Below, piece by piece: positions 25,041-37,100 of a stretch of 64,000 nucleotides of DNA (positions are counted from its first letter, which is position 1; each line of letters begins with the position of its first letter). The stretch comes from Symsagittifera roscoffensis. Taxonomy: Eukaryota > Xenacoelomorpha > Acoela > Convolutidae. Position numbers and translations under genes: made by a program. The notes under the pieces are model-generated. The model was not told where the DNA came from, searched no databases, and saw only the letters and a list, made by a program, of their open reading frames with translations. The DNA lies in NCBI RefSeq assembly GCF_963678635.1, contig NC_087062.1, positions 45,276,395-45,340,394 of the forward strand, in the 5' to 3' direction.

Positions 25041-26900
25041 TGCTAAATGTGCTTTTTCGAAGGTTTACATTGACGACTGGGCTAATGTCCTCGTCACAGT
25101 CATATAATTTTTGTATCCGAACTTGTAATTTAATTTGCTTTAGTTATTTTTATACTAAAATCAACAAATGGGCGAACACAACCACCTCCTAACTGTATTA
25201 GTTTCATTAGTTCGTGGAAATGAATAATTCTTACGCCATTGTAATCTTTCCAGTCTGTTGGATTAATTGATTAACGTTGGAATATCTGGTTTAAAAATTC
25301 TGTTTTTTTTTGCCAATTGAAGCAGTGTTTATGTTTTTTTCCGGATTTTTGGTGTTTCAGAGAGACTTCAATGCCACTTTTGGGCAGATTAACGTGACCA
25401 GGATATAATTTATGTGGCACTCACTTAAGCAAAAAAGAGGCAGTCACCGTGAAAATCTCCAGTTGAGAAAATTGGGACGACTAGTGACCCTGTTGTGCTA
25501 ATTACGCTGTCTAAGAATTTGCAGAAAAAAACCTTGATTGGTTGTTCCACTAGATAGACTTTTAGATATGGATCTGGTAATTTCAATTCGTGTTGGACGT
25601 TTTTCTGGAGAAAACTAACTGGGCTTGCTGAGTCCACCTGAATAATTAAAGTCGGAGAGCGGTTTCAATCCTGTGGTTACATTATTGTGAATAAATATAT
25701 TATTTATGCGGCAAACAAAAAGAAAAAATGGTGATAATCGTGAAACCATGTGGGAGTCATCGTTAAGAACAAATGGCAAACATCGTGAAACCAGAAAGTC
25801 GGCACTGCTTGTTTATCTGTGGCGTTAATTACGCTGTCTCAAATTCGCTAGAAAATCCTTGATTGATTGTTTCACTAGATAGACTTTTAGATGTGGATCT
25901 GGTAATTTCAATTCGTGAAGGACGTTCTTCTGGATAAAACTAACTGGGCTTGCTGAGTCTACCTGAATGTTATTGCAGATTGTAAGGATGTTCAAAACAG
26001 AATCATCCTTGTTATTGCTCTGTCCGGATATTGACTAAGCATTGATAACACTACATTTTTCTGTGTTTACTCAGTTTTTTTTACGTCCAGTTGATCCAAA
26101 GGATAAACGTTTCTGTATGATCTACAAGTTGAGTATCTAAAACGATTTCATTTTTACATCGAGGTGTACAAAAACTGGTAAGTGATCTTTGTTTTGACAG
26201 ATTGTAAATTGATTTTCTTGGTGGGCGTACTGCTAGTTGACCCTGTAAAAAAGTACAGCCACCTTTAACAAACTTGATTGTATCTCCAATTTACCTTGTA
26301 TCTCTTTTGACAAGAAATAGACGAAAAATTTTTTTGTACAGAAGAGCCATTGGATTCAAAACTGCTCGTCATTTTGATGTCGTTTGTAATTCGGTTCTCA
26401 TCTGCGACGATTAATGCTAAAAACGGGGGTAGAGTTTCGGTCAGGAGTTTTTGCTCTGTATGGAAGTTTTTCACGTTATTTATGAAAACTTTTCTTTTCA
26501 CTCATCTTCTCCTGCGGAAATTTTTTTTTTCGCTCTTTTAGCTAACGATTCCCAAAACTACTCTTATAATTTTCTAATAATTTTTTTTCACGCTGTTTAT
26601 CGATAAGCAGGTATGGCTCTCAATGGTTACTTCGACTTTTTTCACAAAATCTGTTGCCAATCGATCTCAAACTCTTTGAATGGAATCCGAAGGATTTTTT
26701 ATTCTTCTGAATTTTGTCAGATTTTTGTTAACACTCTTTTTCTAATGCGAGGCTTAACATCGATCGCAATTTGATGTCCGTTGTGTCAAATTGCATTGCA
26801 ATAAAAAGGTTTTGACTCGATCTTGAACCAATGTTCTTGTGATTAGCGAATTTTTTGTCGTGAAAATAGGAGAGTGCTGCAGAGCGATTTCAATGCCCCC
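25041..26900 (-). pseudogene. Ty3/gypsy relic with two A-type proteases
   Basis: Two protease starts only 325 bases apart, D-S-A at 25,634-25,626 and at 25,959-25,951. The first is followed by a clear post-protease motif (GHVNLPKSGIEV near 25,390). A-type gag lies at 26,270-26,900. The junction near 25,650 shows one protease fused to the C-terminal part of another. Confidence 0.65.
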
Positions 26901-28310
26901 TCTGGTTACATTATCATGAGCAAGGATATTGTTTATGCGGCAAACAATAGGAAAAATTGGTAGTCATCTCGTGAAACGAAACCATGTGGGAGTCATCGTT
27001 AAGAACAAATGGCAGTCATCGTGAAACCAGAAAGTTGGCACTGCTTGTTTATCTGTGGCGTTAAATACGTTGTCTGTAAATTCGCTTAAAATCCTTGAAT
27101 GATTGTTCCACTAGATTGATTTTTAGATATGGATCTCGTAGTTTCAATTCGTTAAGAACGTTTTTTCGCAAAAAAAGCTAACTGCGCTTGCTGAGTTTAC
27201 TTGAATGTTCAAAAGCAACTGTTTTTTTTTCCAAGTCCAAACAACAACTACTTCTCTTATTACTTTCCCGTCATTATTGCAGATTGTAGCGTGTTTTAAT
27301 ACAAAATCATCATCTTTATTGCTCTCTCCGGATTTTGACCAAACCTTGATGACACCACGACCTTCTCTGTTGAATCAGTTTCTTTCAACATCCAGTTGAT
27401 CTGAAGTACAACGATTTTCTGCAGGCTCTACAAAATTAGTATTCAAAATGTTTTTATTTTTACATCGAGATTTACACAAATTGGTAACTGATCATTAACA
27501 GATGTACAAATTGAATTTCTTGCTGGGCGTACTGCTAATTGACCCTATGAAAAAAAAACCGCCACGTTTAACAATTTTTCTATGTTTAAAGTTACGTTCT
27601 ATCTTTTTTGACAAAGAAATGATTTTTGAAAACTTGATGTACAGAAGAGCCATTAGAATAATGTTCTTCAAACGGGGGTAGAAGTTTGGTCAGGAGTTTT
27701 TGCCGAGTATGGAAAACTTTCATATGAATTGTGAACATTTTGTTATCCACTTATCTTCTCATGCGGAAATTTCGCTTTTTTTGCTCTTTTAGCTAACAAT
27801 TCCCAAAACTGCTCTAACAATTTTTTTTGCGTTGTTTACGGATGAGTGAGGTATGTCTATTTGTTATTTTGGCTTTTTTCCTTGAACTCTCTGGCTAATT
27901 GATCCCAAACTCTTTGAATGGAATCCAAAGGACTTTTATTTTCCTGAGTTTTGTCTGAACCTTTGTTTATATTTTTTTCTTTCGCCGTTTGCTGAATTTT
28001 GGTTTCATCTTCCTTCGGATTTTGTAAAAAGGAAGGTTGTGGAGGTATCAGGTTTTATAGGCTTTTAACTTTTACGTTTTCCTTGTAATTTGTATTATTG
28101 TCGCTTTTTATTTTAAAGTTGATTTGATTTCTATTAAAAATAATTGGAAGTTGATAAAACATTTTTCAAATTAAAAAACTTAAGTGAACTTCTCCTTCGG
28201 AATCTATCGAAATTTGGGAAGCGAAATCATCGACTATTTCCTGTATATTGGGGCTTTTTATTTGTTCCTGTTTAATTGTTTAATAATGGCTTTTGAGTTT
28301 AATGACAATT
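26901..28310 (-). pseudogene. Ty3/gypsy relic, B-type gag-PR
   Basis: Protease N-S-A at 27,197-27,189, B-type gag through about 28,030, and an RT stub (28,150-28,300) cut at the same point as in the other B units. Confidence 0.65.
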
Positions 28311-31260
28311 TTTGGAATAGTGTTTTTTAGAAGGCTTACATTGACGACTGGGCTAATGTCCTCCTCACAGTTATATAATTTTTGGATACAAACTTGTAAT
28401 TTAATTTGGTTTAGTTATGTTTATACTGAAATCAACAACACAACGACGAACACAACAACCTGTTAACTGTACTGGTTTCATTAGTTCGTGGAAATGAATA
28501 ACTCTTACGCCATTGTAATCTTTCCAATCTGTTGGATTATTTGACTAATGTTGGAAAATCTGGTTTAAAAATTCTGCTTTTTTGCCAAAAGAAGCAGTGT
28601 TTATGTTTTTACCGGATTTTTGGTGTTTCAGAGAGACTTCAATGCCACTATTGGGTAGATTATCGTGACCAGCATATAATTTATGTGGTACTCACTTAAG
28701 AAAAAGAGGCAGTCACCGTGAAACTAACCAGTTGAGAAAATTGGGACGACTAGTGTCCCTGTTGTGCTAATTACGCTGTCTAGGAGTTTGCATAAAAAAA
28801 CCTTGATTGATTGTTCCACTAAATAGACTTTTAGATATGGATCTGGTAATTTATTTCGTGAAGGACGTTTTTCTGGAGAAAAGTAACTGGGCTTGCTGAG
28901 TCTACTTGAATGTTTAAAGTCGCCTTTTTTTCCGAGCCCAAATAACAACACTTTCCTCATTGTTTTCCTGTCATTATTGCAGATTGTAGTGATATTCAAA
29001 ACAGAATCATCGTCGTTATTGCTCTGTTCGGATATTGACCAAGCATTGATAACACTACATTATTCTGTGTTTACTCAGTTTCGTTTTACGTCCAGTTGAT
29101 CCAAAGGATAAACACTTTCTGCATGATCTACAAATTGAGTATCCAAAACGATTTCATTTTTACAACGAGGTGTACAAAAACTGGTAAGTGATCTTTGTTT
29201 TGACAGATTATAAATTGATTTTCTTGGTGGGCGTACTGCTAGTTGACCCAGCCACGCTTAACGAAAAAGTACAGCCACGTTTAACAAATTTGATCTTATG
29301 TTCAATGTTACCTTGTTTCTCTTTTGACAAGAAATAGATGAAAAAATTTTGTACAGAAAAGCCATTGGACTTAAAACTGTTTGTCATCTTGATGTAGTTT
29401 GTAATTCGTTTTTCATCTATGAGTGCGGCGATTAATGCGACAAACGGAGGTAGAGTTTCGGCCAGGAGTTTTTGCTGGGTATGGAAGTTTTTCACATTAC
29501 ATATGAAAATTTTTCTTTCCACTCATCTTCTCCGACGAAAATTTCCCTTTTTTTCGCTCTTTTAGCTAACGATTCCCAAAACTACTCTTACAATTCTTTT
29601 TCACGTTTACTATCGATAAGCAGTGTATGGCTCTCGATTGTTATTTTGAATTGTTTCACAAAATCTGTTGCCAATGGATCTCAAACTCTTTCAATGGAAT
29701 CCGAAGGATTTTTATTCTCCTGAATTTTGTCCGAAATTTTGTTTACACTCTTTTTCTAATGCGAGGCTTAACATCGATCGCAATTTGTTGTCCGCTGTGT
29801 CAAATCGCATTGCAATAAAAAAGTTTTGTCTCGGTCTTCATCAATGCTAAATTTTCATGGTTCATCTTTTTCTGCTCTCTAATGTTTATCATTCGCGATT
29901 TGCTGAATTGCGGTTTTGCCTTCCGTCGGATTTTCTAAGAAGGAAGGTTTGGAAGGTATCAGGCTTACTAGATTTTTTAAACTTTTTTATTTGGTTTATA
30001 AATGGGTGGATGGGTAGATCTACGAATGGTTTTGCCAAAATGATGTATTGTTCTCACACTTGGAACAATAATGTTTGACTGCGCCATGATAAATTGTTCC
30101 TTTGTTACAGCGAACTTTAGTTATTCACAATAAAAAGAATAAAAAGTAAAAAATGATTTAATTTAAGCCTTAAATTGAAGCCTTTCAAAATTTAAGCCTT
30201 AAAATGTGAGACAGCGTTCTCTCCGTCAGAGAGAGGTGTCGTTTCAAGGTGCAATAAGAATGACCGGTTAAAATAATTTAAAAATAGGATTGATTAATTA
30301 ATTAAGAAAGGTTAATTACAACACGTTTGGGTGTTTAGGGGTTCAAATCCTCCCTGAAGAGAGATTGTGTGCGTGTGTGTGTGTGCGAAGAGAAAGAAAA
30401 AGAAGTGCCCACCCCCACCCCCGACTCATCGTGTTACTGCCTCAACTCGACCCGTATTATGTAGAGCAGCTCGACCCGTATTATTGTATGTCAGAACTAG
30501 CCAGCCCAAGTAACTACGTGTTTGAATTATTCAATTCAAAAGGTGTCAGGAAAAAGTTATACACAATTTTTTGATTTTTACATTTTAATATACAAACTAT
30601 TTTGAAAACAAAATCTCTTGTAACAACTGCACACCATAGCAGAACCCAGGGGCTTCTCCCAAAGCACTAAAAAGACCCTGTTTTGGTCAAATTTTCTGCG
30701 CCACAGGCAAAATTTTGAAAAACAGATAAAAAAAATGCGTTTTAGGCAGTTTTTAGAAAATTTTGACCAAAAAAGTTGCGTTTTTTGGCGCCCCCTTAAA
30801 GTAAGTATATATTGGCGCCGAAGGCGCCTTTAGAAATATTTTAGGGTCCGTCGCCAAATATGGATATCCCCCTGAATCCGCCCTTGGCAGAACCATTGAG
30901 CAGTTTTGAATATGATTGCTAACTCTGTAAGAAACTTGATTGAGATGGTTCTGTCAATTAAGACAAGATAAAACAGACAAATTAAAATGAAAAAACTTTA
31001 AGAATGGAGAATTTAGACAAAGTGGAACTGCGTTTCTCAGACGTACAAAAACGAATAGTTGCCATAAAACAAGAGTTGTTTTTTTCAAGTTTAAAATCCG
31101 AAATCCCGCAAAAGACTTTTAGGGGTTGCATGGATTTAGTAAAAAGTTTTTTGAAGTTTAAGCACCAAAAACCCTCAAAACAATGAAAAAACTCCAAAGT
31201 TATTTTAAAAAATCAGGACTGAACTCAATTTTTTGAAGGGGTAGCGCGCGCCAATAAAAC
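28311..31260 (-). pseudogene. Ty3/gypsy relic, rightmost copy (gag-PR plus leader)
   Basis: Protease D-S-A at 28,902-28,894, but a frameshift follows at once (the frame slips into SKPSYF). A-type gag lies at 29,210-29,830. It has the same leader block as copies 1 and 2 (30,000-31,260), including the block at 31,004-31,190 that on the plus strand reads as a 60-residue frame. This is the right end of the array, and sequence beyond 31,262 is unrelated. Confidence 0.7.
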
Positions 31261-31261
31261 A

Positions 31262-32667
31262 CACTTTTTTGTCAAAACCATCATGAAAATGCCTAAAAAC
31301 GTCTTTGTTAGTCTGCATGTTTTCCCAATAACTCACGCATGTCTTAAAGTTTTTTGACAGAGCTCCTGAAAAGTTTAATTAATTTTTACCTTCCCGAAAA
31401 ATTCTAGATACGCACTTGGTTAAGCAAAACTTGAATCAAGGTTTCATCCAAAAAATTGTTTTTTAAAAAAACTCAAAAATTGATATTGATTGACTTTGAA
31501 CAAAAAGCAAAAAAAAAACCGAAGTCCCAAAGATTTTTAAAATAAATTAAACTAATGAAACTTTGCCGGTTGATATATTTTTATTAGTTCAATTTGAATT
31601 TTGAATTTGAGTTTTTTGTAGAGACAGTTAGTAATGAGACGAGCAGTTTGCTGTAAAATCAGCACAATTATCCAACCACAGAACAATCAAAACTTGTTCT
31701 TATGAAAAACATTTAAGAAATTTGAGCACCTCGATCGTGTCACAACCTTAACACATGATGTCAGTGTTTTAATATCTGTCAGATATAGCAAGCGCAGCTA
31801 AAAAAGTTGTTTGAGTTAATAATTTTAGAAGTTCACATAAAACTAATTTTACAATATTTCTCGATATTTACTATTTAAAATACAAGCTACATTCAAAATA
31901 AGTGTAATTTTTGTTACAAAAAGTTTTGTATAGGACAGAATTTTTAATTTCAAATTAGTTCGCAGATCATTCGTATTTTTTGGGAAACTGAATTAAAACT
32001 GGACGGGCTTGATAGCACAACCGATCTCTTATTAACATTTTTATGCGTTCGAAATTGCGTTGAAAGCTCAGCTTAGGCCATATGTCTTCCACAGTCGTTA
32101 CTGGGGTGGTCGGAAATACCCCTTGTATAAATGTCTAATGCCTTAGTTAATTAAATGCGCTTCAAGACTACTTTTACCCGTTGAATTGATATTTCAGCCC
32201 CAAATTACCATGTGCTAGATACTGTGGCAAAAAAAAGGTTTTGAAATATAATTTCAACGAAAAAAACTGCGATTGATGTTATTATCAGTAATTGCTGCGA
32301 CCACCAATTGACGACTGAGTACAAAATTTGGACTAGAGTGTGTTTTGCTATCAGAAGTTCATCGCCCAAAAAACGTCGTATGCGTTCAATTGTGGTTTCA
32401 AACTAATTTTCTACATGACTTGACTAAGTGCAAAAAAATTTCAAAGATTTTTCCATTGTCCAAAAAAACTTAAAGATCCTACAAAAAATTAATTACCCAG
32501 ACAAAGCAAGATATCTTTTGGAAATCCTGGAAAATATCCAATTCAATTTCTCCTTTTAATGATTAGTTTTTAATCTTGTCTCTAATTTTGGCCACTTTTT
32601 ACTCTGTCTTACTTAAGTTATTGATCATTGGTCATTAAATTCACGTCGTTTTTTACTTTCAATCCGA
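31262..32667. other. Intergenic spacer downstream of the helicase-like gene
   Basis: No gene seen. Minus-strand ATTAAA at 32,560-32,555, about 108 bases past the stop of the helicase-like gene, is a candidate weak poly(A) signal. The rest is AT-rich with homopolymer runs. Confidence 0.4.
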
Positions 32668-34120
32668 CTACCCTTTTTCGTTTTCTTCTTTTTCTTGGAA
32701 CTGTTTGAGAAGGTTATCATCTAGCCATTTTGTCAAATACTCGCTCCCCTCATTGCCTCCATGTGTTAGCTTTCTTACCTCTTTTATTGCTATTCCGAAC
32801 TCATTCAGAGCATTTGTAAATATTTTTTGCATTTGTGCATTTGTAAACAGTGCATACTTTTCTTCGTCTCGGTCCAACATGCATTTGATGAACCTGAAAC
32901 TTCTAAACTTGATTGGCCACCGAAATGCTTCTGTGATGCTTTGTTCTATATCGCACCAGCGATCACTTTTTAGACCTAGGCAGATATCTAACAGATGGTC
33001 GATAGCCTTGAAATCTTTGTTCGTTTTCGTCACCAATGACAGCAGCGATTCCTTCCTCTCGCCTCCTTCTATTATGTAATTTCTCTTCACAACCAATTCA
33101 ACCAACTCCAAATTCGAGACTCCAATCAGAGTTTGCAGAGTTTTGCTTGCATGTTCGATTCCGGATCCCGATCCGCAGAAACATGCCTCGTACAGAATAT
33201 TTTGCTGATTGTCCAGAAATCTAGATTTAATGACATCAGGAGGAACTGGGTTAAGTTTGAAGAACCTCTTCAGAAAGTGTTCAAATTGGTCTATGTTGTT
33301 AGTGTATCCTCTCTCGTAGCCAGTTTCGAGCCAGTCGATCACATCTTCAACTGTGAAGTACTTTTCAACATCCCATCCCATTGTTTCGTCGAATATGTGG
33401 TGGAACTTATTGTTGGCGTCTTTCCTCTTTCCCATCACTTGCCGGAATGTTTTGCTGATTGCGGTCTTGAACATATCAGGCTGTTCCTTTTTATGAATCT
33501 CGCTCAATAACTTCTTTATGGATTCGACGTCTTCTTGTTGTACTAATATGGCAATTCGATCGGCAATGTTTTCATCGCTGACTGCTTCGGTTACTCTATT
33601 TCCACCACGACTGTCAAATGGAGATAGCAAAAGATGCTCAAATTTTGACTTTTGAGATACACCTTCCAAATATTTTTTCAACTCATTCGACATCACGATG
33701 ATTGACAACGACTGTTGTGCTCTCGTTGTTGCGGCAAGTAATGATGTCGCTTCTGATATTGAAAATTGTTTTATGTTTTCATCTGTGAGAAGAATCACCA
33801 GTACGTGCGGCTTTTCAAACCCAGTGAACTTTAGGTCGACTAAGCTTTCATCAAATCTGCTCAGGAATGCCAACTCTTCCTGCCGTTTTTCACATTTAAG
33901 TTGATCTTCATTGAATTTATAGGAGAAAGATTCATGCTTGAAAGCGATGATAGCACAATCCGCGGCAGTTTGGTACTTTTTCCGCCATTCGGTCACTTGC
34001 TCCTTGATGCTTTTCTGGGAAGTTTCTCTTGAGCCGTCTGAGCAAAAGTAGAGTTTGACATCTTCATCGGATTTGTAGTCTGGTGAAATGACACTGCAGC
34101 TGGTTCCACATGTGTGTTTC
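32668..34120 (-). CDS. Helicase-like gene, last exon (motifs V and VI, C-terminal helical region)
   Basis: Starts after a TTTCTCCAG acceptor, where the leftover AG of the previous exon plus G gives Arg; ends at TAG 32,668. About 484 residues. Motif V (FTGFEKPHVLVI) and motif VI (ATTRAQQSLSII) lie in the first 140 residues. The rest is helical, acidic/basic and ends EKEENEKG. A Met at 34,155 would extend it by 12 codons, but the acceptor reading is preferred. This exon is unusually long compared with the others (120-370 bases). Confidence 0.85.
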
Positions 34121-37100
34121 CTGGAGAAACGTCCAACAACCCGGAGTTTAAACATATTCTATAGTTAAGTAACCATAATATAAATCAGGTAGAAGAAACA
34201 AAATAAACAATGATAGACGTTTGCTGCTCAAGTAGCACAGAATATTCCGACCACTATTCTTGAACTAAATACGGATTTTTTTTTCAAATTAGTGTAATTT
34301 TTGTGAGTGGTGTGATGAAAGGATCTGAAAGACCTAAAATTTAAGCATATTCGACCGTCTTAGTTAAACAAGCAAAATTTTTGAACAGCGTTTGTCAGAA
34401 AATGACAAGAAAAACAAAAAAAAATCATAAAAACGTTCAAAAAATATTTTTAAAATTTTAATCTATATTTGTTGCAGTTTTTTTATTACCAAAATGGCAC
34501 TATACAAATTTCGAAAACTTATTTTACTGGAGTAAAAATACATTTTCGGGGTTTGAAATAAAATTTATTCTTTTATGTAGGCGTATCCTTCTTTTATAAA
34601 AATGCCTATTTTAAGCCTGCTCTGCTTGCTCTCTTTATTCGCTCGAAGTTAGACCAAAACTCAAAAAATTTAGAACCGTTTTTTCCCACACTGACGCAAT
34701 TTCTTAAATTTTTCTTAAAACCATGATGCTAAATGTCATTCAAATTGCTTAAGCTTGACAGTGATTTGAAGTCATAATTAGTTTTATAGTTAATACCAAA
34801 CTGTTGGCAATATCGCCGACAACCAAATACCCGAAAACAATTGAGCTGATTAAAGTAAACTGGATTAAACAAAAATTATTTGTTAATTTAGATTGACATA
34901 ACAAATAAAACAATGTCGTCAAAAAACACTGTTTTCAGAATTTCGCAAATTTTTTTTGTTGCGTATTTGAACTATCCGGCAAAAAATAAAAAACAGGAAA
35001 AATGTAAACACGTTCTTCAATTTGGGCTGGTTTTAGCAAAAAAACACTAAAAAAAATACAACACAAAATTTATTGTGTGCGTGAGCTTCGGGCCTGAAAT
35101 TTTATAAAACAAAAGTCAATTTTTAATTTTAGTCAGTCAAAAATAACGCTGAAACCATCGAGTCAATTGCGGAGGAAAATAAATATTTTCATATTGCATG
35201 AATGGAGTTTTTTAGATAGCCACAAAGTTTTTTTCACCTAAAATACTATTTTTAATGAAAACATTTTTAAATTCTAACAAACTTTCCCCGTCACCATTTT
35301 TGTCTCTTTTTGATTAAAATTGAGAAAACTTCGTTTCGGGTTGGCTCGTTTTGCCCGGATAACTCAAATCAGCCATGTTTTGTCTTATATGTTACCTAAT
35401 TGCACGAAAACCTAGCACCAGAGAAATAGTTTCCGAGGTGAAAGTGCAAAAATTTATGTTAATTAGCTTCAATTAGTATTAGTTTCCATAATTGAGATAG
35501 ATGCGGCCAAAAATTTGGCATTGGCTATGAAAATTTTCAAGCAGTGAACTAGATCTAAAATTGAAGCCAAAATTTTAAAATTGCGTATATAACTTTCATT
35601 TTTGGGAAAACTATTGTTGTTTTTCCGAGCCCTTTATTTTTAAATAACCTTCCGGCTTCATTTTCATCAGGCAAATAAAAAATTCTAAAAATAACCCAAA
35701 GTTTCAAAGAACTTTTGACTTGAGTTTGGTATCAATTATTTTGAAATTTAAACCTCAGATTTTTTTTCGTGTAGCTACTTTGGTTTGAAAATTGTCAATT
35801 TGGCTGACTTGGGACAATTGTCGAGCGATATATTCTTTATAATAAAGCTCGAGCGGTAAGTTAGTCTGGCTTAGAAATAGTTCTTGTTTGATTTGAGGCA
35901 AGCTATTTGGGACGATTAATACCGTGCTGGACGTACTGTACATAGCCAGTGCGGGATTGTTTTCCAAGTAAATGGAAAAAATAATGACTGTTTTTGGGTG
36001 AAGTCACAAAGTTCAAGGCTTTGATTTGATATATTTGATCTTGTTTAGAATCAATTTCTGATTCAAGTTCATGAGACATTTCTAGTTAATTTTCATGCTG
36101 ATTTGAAAGGTTATTCTGCTTATTTAAATGTTTTTGCTAATTTTATAAGGTGATTCAGATAAGTTTTTTCAAATAACGTTAAGTTTTTCAAGTTTTGTAA
36201 GAAAGTGAGTACCCTATGTTTGACACCGTGTAGTTAACACAAAATTTTTTTTGTGTATGATTAGCTGGTTTTTTGTAAAAAGTCATATTTTTGTATCACT
36301 AAAATGAACAAGTAAATGTCAAGAACGCTTTTATTTTTAAAATATTTGCGTTCTAAAATATTGAGCTCTGAAAATTTGGAAACCAACAAAAAACTTTCGT
36401 CTTTTTTATTAACGATTCTGAAATTTTATTAACGATTCTGAAACGAGAGCATCTAATTACCAGTCAAAAGTTTTAATTAAATTTTTGTTTTCCGTCATCC
36501 CCATTTTGAAATTTTCAAGTATTTTGATAATTCGTATATAGCAAACTTTGGCCAAATAAGATTTTTCATTACAAAATTTTGAATTACATTTTTTGCCGCT
36601 TGGTACCTCAATATTTTTAGTACATCAGGTCAAATAAGTGTTTTATTTAAATTAGTAAAATGTTTTTTTTTATACATTAGTATGTTAATCTTGTTTTCAA
36701 AATGATAAATGGATTATTATTTTATTTTTGTAATTAGCACATCAATTAGTTCAATTTTTTCTGAAGATATTGTTTTGATTTTCGAAGATGAATTCAGTCA
36801 GTTTCGTTCAGTCAGATTTCGGTTTTGCAGAAATTTTTTTTATCATCTGAAAGGTTTTGTTGTATCAGCTTAAATGTACAAAAAATCAACTGTGATTGTT
36901 TTTTTTGCAAAGAAATGGGGGTTTGAAAAATGCTAATATGGCCAATTTGGGGTTAATCAGCGAGCAATATATTGCGTTATGCAAACACCCGTAAGCGGCG
37001 GAATCATACATTCAAATTAAATTTGCGCAGCAAGATAAATCGTCTCATTATTGAGATACGAGTAGCTAAATACATCAGTATGCATACTTTGTATAACATG

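Noticed and set aside
11150-31260. A CRISPR or other prokaryotic repeat array
   Set aside because: Units are kilobase-sized retroelement pieces, not short repeats with spacers, and the window is eukaryotic.
32668-34155. Single-exon 495-residue gene starting at Met 34,155
   Set aside because: It would start in the middle of a helicase core (motifs V and VI only). A TTTCTCCAG acceptor at 34,121 joins it in phase to the motif IV exon.
35755-35967. 70-residue minus-strand frame that looks coding
   Set aside because: Part of it matches the start block of dispersed repeat R1, and no splice sites fit the helicase gene phases.
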